29,558 nt of DNA, from the NCBI GenBank assembly GCA_016195295.1, contig JACPZV010000123.1:1-29558 (forward strand), given 5' to 3'. The stretch's first letter is position 1; every line of letters starts with the position of its first letter. A program made the position numbers and the translations under genes. This DNA is from Acidobacteriota bacterium. Lineage in GTDB: Bacteria; Acidobacteriota; Vicinamibacteria; Vicinamibacterales; CAVVIG01. The notes below the pieces were generated by a model. The model did not search any database, was not told the origin of the DNA, and saw only the letters and a list, made by a program, of their open reading frames with translations. Below, in pieces: positions 23,459 to 29,558 of the stretch.

Positions 23459-25217
23459 AGATGGACGTGCCGGCGCGAAAGTCCGGCCGAGGAACGCCAC
23501 CGAGCCCACGCGCGCGCGGCCACACGGCCGTCAACCAGCGGTATTCATCGTCGGCGGCGCGAGGGAGATCCGAAGCGGCCGGTTGCACCGCGCTCTGCAG
23601 CGCGTTGACCGAGACGGCCAGCCAGTGGATTCCGTATTCCGTCGGGTTGCCCCGCGCCGACGACCAGCGCTCTTCCTTGGCGGAGATGCCGCGCAGGTAG
23701 TCCGAGGACGGCGCGCCGCCGAAGTAGTCGACCGCGATCCGATCGATCTCCGGATGGTCGAGCACGAACTGACGGAGACGCAGCGCATCTTGTCCCCAGT
23801 CGAAGTTCGAATCCGTCACGTAGCGGTAGCCCTCGCGCGTGCCTCCGCCGAGCTCGTTGAACGAGGAAAGAAAGTACGGCGAGGCCGCGAGCGTCTCGCC
23901 CACGAACCAGAGAAGCAGAACGGCGAGGAGCCCCACCGTGACGCGGCCGCTCTTGAGACTCCATTGGCGCCAACTGCTCGCGACGAGCATGTAGGCGAAC
24001 GGCAGCGAGGGAATCAGATGGCGGAACCCGATGTTCAGCGGGCTGCGCATGCTCGTGAGCCAATAGAAGAGAACCCAGAATGCGAGCGCGAAGTGGCTGA
24101 AGTCCCGCCGCAGTCCGTACGCGAGACTCACGAAGATCAGAATGAGCACCGGCAGCGGTTCCTTCAACACGTAGACGATGGGGAAGTACGCGCGCGAGCC
24201 TCGACCGGCGACTCGCCCGAGCCAGTAGGTCTTGCCCCCTTCAGCCGTCCGCTGCGCGACCATGAGCGCCCCGAGTCCGTACTGCGCCATCGGTCGCAGG
24301 ATCGGCTGCCGACTCATCCACACCGCGAGATCGGCGGGACAGCGCTGAAGGCGGCACGTCGCGCCCGCCGGCGTGGGACCGTGTTCGTAGGTCGAGAGGG
24401 CGAATGCCGTATCGGTCGCCTGAAGGGTGATGGGATAGTTGCGCGTCAACAAGAAGTACGTCGGGTACACCACGACGAGATACCCGATCAAGACGACGCC
24501 CGCGAGCATCGAGGCGCGGCGCCATCGATTCGTCGCGTGGAGCGCGACCCAGCACGCCGTCAGCACGGTGAAGTACGGGACGAGCAACACCGCCGAGAAT
24601 TTGCACAGCTGCGCCACGCCGAAGGCGAGTCCCGCCAAGACGAGCGTCGTCCATGACGGGTCCTCGAGCCATCTCAGGAAGAAAAACGTCGCGAGCACGA
24701 CGCCGAACGCGGCCGCGACGTCGGTCGTCACGTAGTGCCCGTGGGCCAGCACGTGAGGCGACAGGCCAAACAGCACGGCCGGCATCAACCCCCACAGATT
24801 TCCAAAGAGCCGGCTCGACCAAACGTAGATGAGCCCCGTTGTGAGGATCGTGAGCAGGATGGGCGCGATCCGTGAGACGAGCACGATGCGGTCCGCGTTG
24901 TTGCCGGAGTCGAACAGAAACTGGCGGCCGACCTGCCACTCCGCGTTCAGTCCTCCACTCCACGCGTCGCGGTCGTTGGGGAAATGCAGGTCCATCCAGG
25001 ACAGAGGCAGGGCGGCGAGCGCTTTCACGAGCGGTGGATGTTCGGGGTTCAGCCGATAGTCCAGCAACGTCACGTAGCCGTAGCCGGCCGGAATGTGCGC
25101 GACCTCGTCCACGATCGCGGCGTCGCCCTGCGCGGCGCGGAACATGAGTCCGAATTGCACGAGAGAGAGGATCGCCAGAACGATCCAGCCCGGCCGCGAG
25201 GAACTGGTCGCGCGCAT
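23439..25217 (-). CDS. GT39-family (PMT/ArnT-like) membrane glycosyltransferase
   Basis: A 592-residue polytopic membrane protein of the PMT_2/ArnT type. Its first loop reads AAIVDEVAHIPAGYGYV with the conserved acidic pair, followed by YRLNPEHPPLVKALAALPL, both hallmark positions of this group. Later features are LSPHVLAHGHYVTTDVAAAF, RSPLNIGFRHLIPSLPFAYM, and a soluble segment with TDSNFDWGQDALRL. ATG 25217 lies four bases from the stop of the upstream SGNH gene (25221), so the three leftward genes form an operon. It probably transfers a sugar from a polyprenyl phosphate to a periplasmic acceptor, which could be glycan or protein. Confidence 0.85.
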   Translation of the reverse strand: MRATSSSRPGWIVLAILSLVQFGLMFRAAQGDAAIVDEVAHIPAGYGYVTLLDYRLNPEHPPLVKALAALPLSWMDLHFPNDRDAWSGGLNAEWQVGRQFLFDSGNNADRIVLVSRIAPILLTILTTGLIYVWSSRLFGNLWGLMPAVLFGLSPHVLAHGHYVTTDVAAAFGVVLATFFFLRWLEDPSWTTLVLAGLAFGVAQLCKFSAVLLVPYFTVLTACWVALHATNRWRRASMLAGVVLIGYLVVVYPTYFLLTRNYPITLQATDTAFALSTYEHGPTPAGATCRLQRCPADLAVWMSRQPILRPMAQYGLGALMVAQRTAEGGKTYWLGRVAGRGSRAYFPIVYVLKEPLPVLILIFVSLAYGLRRDFSHFALAFWVLFYWLTSMRSPLNIGFRHLIPSLPFAYMLVASSWRQWSLKSGRVTVGLLAVLLLWFVGETLAASPYFLSSFNELGGGTREGYRYVTDSNFDWGQDALRLRQFVLDHPEIDRIAVDYFGGAPSSDYLRGISAKEERWSSARGNPTEYGIHWLAVSVNALQSAVQPAASDLPRAADDEYRWLTAVWPRARGLGGVPRPDFRAGTSIFIYRLP

Positions 25218-25220
25218 GCG

Positions 25221-26396
25221 TTACTGGATGGACGCTGGCGAGGAGGACAGGAGTTTCGCGAGTTGGGCGTGGACGATGTTCGCGACAAACGCGTTGCCGC
25301 GCTCGTTCAAGTGGCCCGCCGCGCCCAAGTAGTCGACCTGGCCTTCCTTGATGAACATCCCGTCGATCTCTTCGGGCGACAAGGCGTGAAAGTCGCCGGC
25401 GAGGTCGATCACGGGAATCCCGAGATCGCGTGCGAGCTTCACGACTTTTTCGACGCTGGGCGGAAGGCGCTCGCTGGGTATCTCGACCCGTCTCGGCAGG
25501 TGCACGAGAACGAGCGTGCTCGCGTGAGCCGCGTTCAAGTGCTTGAGATCCTCGAGGATGCGGTGAAGGACCTCGTCCATCTTCGCGTCGCTCCAGGTCG
25601 TGGAGAAACTCGCGCGTTGGCTCCGCGCCGGCCACAGCGCGTGCTGCAGCCGTCCAAGAAGGTCGACGATGCGGAGGTTGCGCAAATCGTCGAGACGCAA
25701 CGCCGGGAATCGGACGGAGTACGGGGCGTGCGGCACGGGTACGTTTCTGACGACGAGGGAATCGTGATCGACGTCCAGTACCGGCTTGCCGTATCCCACG
25801 AACGTGTCGGACTGCATGCGGTCGAAGTCTTCGGAGATGAACGCCATCACGTGCGCGTGATGGTTCAGCGCGACGCCGTCACGCTTGTACCAGAGGTACG
25901 CCTGGTCGAATCCGTACCCGCCCTGGCCCATGTTGACCACCTCGAGCTTCGGGTCGAGCGACGCCAGGCGCTGACACCACGTGTGATCGTTATCGACGCC
26001 GAATCCGAACGCGAAGGAATCTCCGGAGACGATGACTCTCTGCTTCCCGGCCGGCACCGCCTTGTCGAAATCCTTGTCGTTTCGAAATCGCTGGCGATTC
26101 GTCCGCAGCCACACGCCCGGACCGTACATGTCCCGGATGTACACGTTCGCCACGTTGATCCAGCCGAGCTCGGGATCGTACGTCGTGTACCGCCGTTCGG
26201 CGACATACTGGCGCTTCAGCGCCAGATCCCTCACGAGCAACACCCAGCTCGCGGCGCCTTCGATGGCGACCAGCAGCGCGCAGAGCACCGCGACATTCCA
26301 CGCGACGATGCGCGTGACGTCGAGTGCCCTGCGAACGCCGGGTGGACGCGATGGCCTGCTCTCCAAGCTCCCTCGAAAACCGACTGATGGGCTCAC
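25221..26396 (-). CDS. Membrane-anchored SGNH/GDSL-like hydrolase
   Basis: A 391-residue protein with one N-terminal membrane helix (IVAWNVAVLCALLVAIEGAA) and an extracytoplasmic SGNH fold: nucleophile block VIVSGDSFAFGFGVDND, the Gly block VVNMGQGGYGFDQAYLWY, and the C-terminal LGAAGHLNERGNAFVA carrying the catalytic His, although the usual Asp three residues earlier is not evident. Such proteins in polysaccharide loci add or remove acetyl groups. No ATG fits; GTG 26396 overlaps the methyltransferase stop as GTGA and was chosen, while TTG at about 26363 is an alternative. The start is uncertain, the fold fairly sure. Confidence 0.75.
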   Translation of the reverse strand: MSPSVGFRGSLESRPSRPPGVRRALDVTRIVAWNVAVLCALLVAIEGAASWVLLVRDLALKRQYVAERRYTTYDPELGWINVANVYIRDMYGPGVWLRTNRQRFRNDKDFDKAVPAGKQRVIVSGDSFAFGFGVDNDHTWCQRLASLDPKLEVVNMGQGGYGFDQAYLWYKRDGVALNHHAHVMAFISEDFDRMQSDTFVGYGKPVLDVDHDSLVVRNVPVPHAPYSVRFPALRLDDLRNLRIVDLLGRLQHALWPARSQRASFSTTWSDAKMDEVLHRILEDLKHLNAAHASTLVLVHLPRRVEIPSERLPPSVEKVVKLARDLGIPVIDLAGDFHALSPEEIDGMFIKEGQVDYLGAAGHLNERGNAFVANIVHAQLAKLLSSSPASIQ

Positions 26397-27271
26397 GACG
26401 ACCGGCGGCGGAAGGCGCGGCCGTTGCGCAGCGTACAAAGGATGGCGCGCTGATACCAGCCCGTCGCGAGCGACTGCAGCCGCGATGGCAGGCTGCGGAA
26501 GATCGCTCGGCGGACGCCGCGCGCGACATCCGTCCGCGCCGCCGCGTCCCACCGCGCGACGTAGTCGCTCTGCTGCGGCGGCGTGGCCAGCACGGGCACC
26601 ACGTCGACGCGCGTCGCTTCCATCATCAGGAAGGCCGGCGTGCGCGTCATCAACGGCGCCCGGGCGCCGATCTCCGCCGGATCGACGACGTCGTACCAGG
26701 TTTGGCGGGGACTGAGCTCGGCGCCGGGAAACGGATGCGTGACGAGCACCAGCCGCGCGAGCGAAAAGCCGTTCGCGTCCTTGAAGAGGCGGAAGAACCA
26801 CTCGGGGCTGAGCTGGTAGAAGCCGTGGCCGCACAGGTTGTTCGCCGGCGACGAGAGGAACAGCGTCCCTCCGCGCCTGACGAGCTGCATGCAGCTGGCG
26901 ATCGCAACCGGGAGGTTGAAGACGTGCTCGATCGTGCCGGAATCGATCACAACATCGAACTGTTGGTGGAGATGCGCCGGCAGCGGCACGTTCAGATCGT
27001 GCGTGAGCGCGGCGCCCTCGTACGCCGATCGATCCAGCGCCTGCAGGTCGCGCACATCGAGGAAGGTTTTCAGAAACGCATCGGCCGGTTCGCCGTACCG
27101 AAGGTCGCCGATCCGATCGCGCAGGTCCGGTCGGTACCGCGCGGCCAGCGCGGCCAGCTCCGCGGGCGTGACGTACAGACGCTGGCGTCCGAGCGTAAGC
27201 GTGCGAGCGAAGTCGACGCCGCGCGCGCGGGCGTCGAGATAGAACGCCGCGTTACTGCGGATGATTCCCAT
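26393..27271 (-). CDS. Class I methyltransferase-like protein
   Basis: A 292-residue protein from a group of putative SAM methyltransferases found in surface-glycan loci. The nucleotide-binding region is recognised from FLDVRDLQALDRSAYEGA and HDLNVPL (in place of a classical GxGxG motif), then FDVVIDSGTIEHVFN, LVRRGGTLFLSSPANNLCGHG and FYQLSPEWFFRLF. It probably methylates a sugar or a lipid-linked intermediate, but the acceptor is unknown. It is the first gene of the leftward three-gene operon and is divergent from gmd across a 57-base gap. Motif I being degenerate is common in this group, so that alone does not imply loss of function. Confidence 0.75.
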   Translation of the reverse strand: MGIIRSNAAFYLDARARGVDFARTLTLGRQRLYVTPAELAALAARYRPDLRDRIGDLRYGEPADAFLKTFLDVRDLQALDRSAYEGAALTHDLNVPLPAHLHQQFDVVIDSGTIEHVFNLPVAIASCMQLVRRGGTLFLSSPANNLCGHGFYQLSPEWFFRLFKDANGFSLARLVLVTHPFPGAELSPRQTWYDVVDPAEIGARAPLMTRTPAFLMMEATRVDVVPVLATPPQQSDYVARWDAAARTDVARGVRRAIFRSLPSRLQSLATGWYQRAILCTLRNGRAFRRRSS

Positions 27272-27280
27272 CGCGGCTTC

Positions 27281-27310
27281 TTGACCAAGGTGTTTCTAAC
27301 CTCATACAAT
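27281..27310 (+). promoter_or_regulatory. Sigma-70-type promoter ahead of gmd
   Basis: TTGACC at 27281-27286 and TACAAT at 27305-27310 are separated by 18 bases. A transcript would start near 27317 and leave a leader of about a dozen bases before the gmd ATG at 27329. The gap is clearly more AT-rich than the surrounding genes, which supports a promoter here. Confidence 0.65.
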
Positions 27311-27328
27311 CGTGTGGTTTGCACGGAA

Positions 27329-28324
27329 ATGTCAAAACGAGCCATTATCACCGGAATCACTGGGCAGGACGGATCCTATCTCGCCGAACTCCTCCTTTCG
27401 AAAGGCTACGAGGTCGTCGGCGTCGTCCGGCGCGCCAGCGCGCCGAACTATTGGCGCATTCAGCACGTCCTCGACCGCGTGACGCTGCGTCCGGCGGATC
27501 TGCTCGATCAACTCTCGCTCATCCGCCTGGTGGATGATATCCGCCCGGACGAGTTCTACAACCTGGCGGCGATGTCGTTCGTGCCCGCGTCGTGGGATCA
27601 GCCGATGCTCACGGGCGAGTTCAACGCGCAGGGCGTCACGCGCGTGCTCGAGGCGATCCGGCACGTCGATCCGAAGATTCGCGTCTACCAGGCCTCGTCC
27701 AGCGAAATGTTCGGCAAGGTGCGTGAAGTGCCGCAGACGGAGATGACGCCGTTTTACCCGCGCAGTCCGTACGGCGTCTCGAAAGTCTTCGCGCACTACA
27801 TCACCGTCAACTACCGCGAGAGCTACGACCTGTTCGCCGTCTCGGGCATGCTCTTCAATCACGAGTCGCCGCGGCGCGGGCTCGAATTCGTGACGCGCAA
27901 GGTGACCGACGGCGTGGCGCGCATCAAGCACGGGCTCGCCGACACGCTCTCGCTTGGCAATCTCGACGCGCACCGCGACTGGGGATTTGCCGGCGACTAC
28001 GTCCGCGCGATGTGGCTGATGCTGCAGCAGGATCACGCCAACGACTACGTCGTCGCCACCGGCATCGCGCATTCCGTGCGCGACCTCGTCGAGGTGGCGT
28101 TCAGCCACGCCGGACTCGAGTGGCAGAAGCACGTCCGGCTCGATCCAAAGTTGATCCGCCCGGCCGAGGTCGAACATCTGATCGGCGACAGCTCGAAAGC
28201 CCGTGCGCAGCTCGGCTGGCAGCCGGCGGTCGACTTCACGGCCCTCATCAAGATGATGGTCGACGCCGACCTCGAGCGCGTCGCCGCCGCGCCGCAACTC
28301 GCCGATCGGTTGTCCACAATTTAA
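27329..28324 (+). CDS. gmd: GDP-mannose 4,6-dehydratase
   Basis: Converts GDP-D-mannose to GDP-4-keto-6-deoxymannose, precursor of GDP-fucose, GDP-rhamnose or perosamine. The 331-residue extended SDR has GITGQDGSYLAELLL at the N-terminus, YNLAAMSFVPASWDQP, VYQASSSEMFGKV, the catalytic YGVSK, and SGMLFNHESPRRGLEFVTRK, the hallmark of this enzyme, followed by RDWGFAGDYVRAMW. ATG 27329 was chosen because homologues begin with this SKRAIITG block; the long frame upstream is a shadow of the divergent methyltransferase. The nucleotide-sugar dehydrogenase starts one base after its stop, forming a sugar-precursor operon. The next enzyme of a GDP-deoxyhexose path is not in view. Confidence 0.93.
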   Translation: MSKRAIITGITGQDGSYLAELLLSKGYEVVGVVRRASAPNYWRIQHVLDRVTLRPADLLDQLSLIRLVDDIRPDEFYNLAAMSFVPASWDQPMLTGEFNAQGVTRVLEAIRHVDPKIRVYQASSSEMFGKVREVPQTEMTPFYPRSPYGVSKVFAHYITVNYRESYDLFAVSGMLFNHESPRRGLEFVTRKVTDGVARIKHGLADTLSLGNLDAHRDWGFAGDYVRAMWLMLQQDHANDYVVATGIAHSVRDLVEVAFSHAGLEWQKHVRLDPKLIRPAEVEHLIGDSSKARAQLGWQPAVDFTALIKMMVDADLERVAAAPQLADRLSTI

Positions 28325-28325
28325 A

Positions 28326-29558
28326 ATGACTCCCACCCCCATCGCCGCGCTTCTCACGCGCATTCGCGGCCGGCAGGCGCGCGTCGGCGTCATCGGGCTC
28401 GGCTACGTCGGATTGCCGCTGGCGTCCGAGTTCGCGCGCGCCGGATTCGACGTCACCGGGTTCGACGTCGACGCGTCGAAAGTGGCCGAGATCAACGCCG
28501 GCCGCAGCTACATCCCCGACGTGCCGCCGCACGAGCTCGCCGAATCGGTCAAGGCCGGACGGCTGCGCGCGACGACGGACATGACGAAGCTGGCGGACAT
28601 GGACGTCGCCGACATCTGCGTCCCGACGCCGTTGCGCAAAACGAAGGACCCGGATTTGTCCTACGTCGTGCAGGCGCTCGAAGGCGTCGCGGCGTCGCTC
28701 AAACCCGGTCAGCTCGTCATCCTGGAATCGACGACCTATCCGGGCACCACCGACGAAGTCGCGCTGCCGATGCTCGAGGCGCGCGGCTTCAAGGCCGATC
28801 GCGATTTCTTCCTCGCGTTTTCACCCGAGCGCGTCGATCCCGGCAACCCGACCTACACGACGAAGAACATCCCGAAGATCGTCGGCGGCTACGGGCCGTC
28901 GAGCACGGAAGCCGCCACGCTGCTGTACTCGCAGGTGGTGTCGACGGTCATCCCCGTCAGCTCGACGCGCGTGGCCGAGATGGTCAAGCTGCTCGAGAAC
29001 ACGTTCCGCGCCGTCAACATCGGCCTCGTGAACGAGCTCGCGCAGATGTGCCACAGGCTGGACATCGACGTGTGGGAAGTGATCGAGGCGGCGAAGACCA
29101 AGCCGTTCGGCTTCATGCCGTTCTATCCCGGCCCCGGCCTCGGCGGTCACTGCATCCCGATCGATCCGTACTATCTCTCGTGGAAGGCGCGGCAGAACGG
29201 GTTCGAGTGCCGCTTCATCGAGCTCGCCGGCCAGGTCAACTCGTCGATGCCCGACTACGTCGTCGAGCGCATCGCCGACGCGCTGAACAGCGCGCGCAAA
29301 CCCATCAACGGTTCTCGCGTGCACCTGTTCGGCGTCGCGTACAAGAAGGACGTGAGCGACATGCGCGAATCGCCCGCGCTCGATATTCTCGAGCTCCTCA
29401 CGCGTCGCGGGGCCGTGGTGTCCTACAGCGACCCGTACGTCCCGACGCTCAAACACGGCGCGCACGCGCTGCAGTCGATGCCGGAGGCCGACGCGCTGCG
29501 GCGCGCGCCGGACTGCATCGTCATCTGCACGGACCACTCGAGCTTCGACTGGAAGGCG
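28326..29558 (+). CDS. wbpA: Nucleotide-sugar dehydrogenase (UDP-HexNAc 6-dehydrogenase type), 3' end cut off
   Basis: An open frame with no stop before the right edge, 411 codons visible of an expected 430-440. It is an NAD-dependent UDP-sugar 6-dehydrogenase: RVGVIGLGYVGLPLA (NAD site), ICVPTPLRKTKDPDLSYV, LESTTYPGTTDEV, FSPERVDPGNP, KLLENTFRAVNIGLVNELA, the catalytic cysteine in GPGLGGHCIPIDPYYL, and GVAYKKDVSDMRESPAL in the C-terminal domain. The PTPL and SPERxDPGN blocks favour the WbpA/UDP-GlcNAc(GalNAc) dehydrogenase group over UDP-glucose dehydrogenase. It would supply an acidic amino sugar to the polymer. It follows gmd by one base. Confidence 0.88.
   Translation, partial: MTPTPIAALLTRIRGRQARVGVIGLGYVGLPLASEFARAGFDVTGFDVDASKVAEINAGRSYIPDVPPHELAESVKAGRLRATTDMTKLADMDVADICVPTPLRKTKDPDLSYVVQALEGVAASLKPGQLVILESTTYPGTTDEVALPMLEARGFKADRDFFLAFSPERVDPGNPTYTTKNIPKIVGGYGPSSTEAATLLYSQVVSTVIPVSSTRVAEMVKLLENTFRAVNIGLVNELAQMCHRLDIDVWEVIEAAKTKPFGFMPFYPGPGLGGHCIPIDPYYLSWKARQNGFECRFIELAGQVNSSMPDYVVERIADALNSARKPINGSRVHLFGVAYKKDVSDMRESPALDILELLTRRGAVVSYSDPYVPTLKHGAHALQSMPEADALRRAPDCIVICTDHSSFDWKA

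Noticed and set aside
25865..26206. Small minus-strand frame within the SGNH gene
   Set aside because: Out-of-frame shadow with Ser/Arg-rich sequence and no motif.

Overview
The window is a gene-dense, GC-rich bacterial chromosome segment, read most easily as Acidobacteriota, probably Vicinamibacteria-like. That placement is an inference. It rests on the protein style (PQQ dehydrogenase with a fused cytochrome c, CHRD protein, a PHM-like monooxygenase/cytochrome c fusion), the holB-ricT-pdxA-smpB order, and the many short 7-, 8- and 9-nt tandem arrays and GGGTCC/GGACCC hairpins scattered through genes and gaps. No rRNA, tRNA, CRISPR array, transposase or phage gene was seen.

Layout. 1-1403 (minus): an AAA ATPase with the start of a downstream partner that runs off the left edge; this part looks less GC-rich than the rest. 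1548-3125 (minus): citramalate synthase cimA. 3193-8029 (minus): a secreted oxidation cluster of CHRD protein, PQQ dehydrogenase with N-terminal cytochrome c, and a PHM-like copper monooxygenase with an inserted cytochrome c. 8213-11556 (plus): housekeeping genes holB, ricT, a broken pdxA and smpB. 11620-12909 (plus): a dicarboxylate/glutamate symporter interrupted by one in-frame stop. 12909 to the right edge: a surface-polysaccharide locus. It holds rmlD, an lhgO-like oxidoreductase, a truncated methyltransferase, a GT4 glycosyltransferase, a Wzx-type flippase, a PslG-like glycosidase, a GT2 glycosyltransferase, three polytopic GT-C-type membrane proteins, an SGNH hydrolase, a second methyltransferase, gmd and a nucleotide-sugar dehydrogenase cut by the right edge.

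How the genes work together. gmd, rmlD and the UDP-sugar dehydrogenase would supply activated deoxy- and acidic sugars. The GT4 and GT2 enzymes would build or prime the chain, the flippase would move the lipid-linked unit, GT-C enzymes would add residues on the periplasmic side, and the methyltransferases, SGNH protein and secreted glycosidase would decorate or trim it. Many neighbours overlap by ATGA, GTGA or TGATG, which suggests translational coupling.

The most unusual signal is the repeat content. One family of imperfect palindromes (9-nt arms, 4-nt loop, CTAC tail) occurs about nine times at four sites, as pairs of two subtypes with compensatory arm changes. At three sites copies lie inside reading frames. 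Separate 7-, 8- and 9-nt arrays sit in or next to holB, ricT, smpB, the symporter, a methyltransferase and cimA. In the methyltransferase the array occupies the place where the SAM-binding motif should be. Two genes (pdxA and the symporter) are disrupted and a third (PQQ dehydrogenase) seems to have lost a short propeller segment; decay or sequence error must be separated before biology is inferred.
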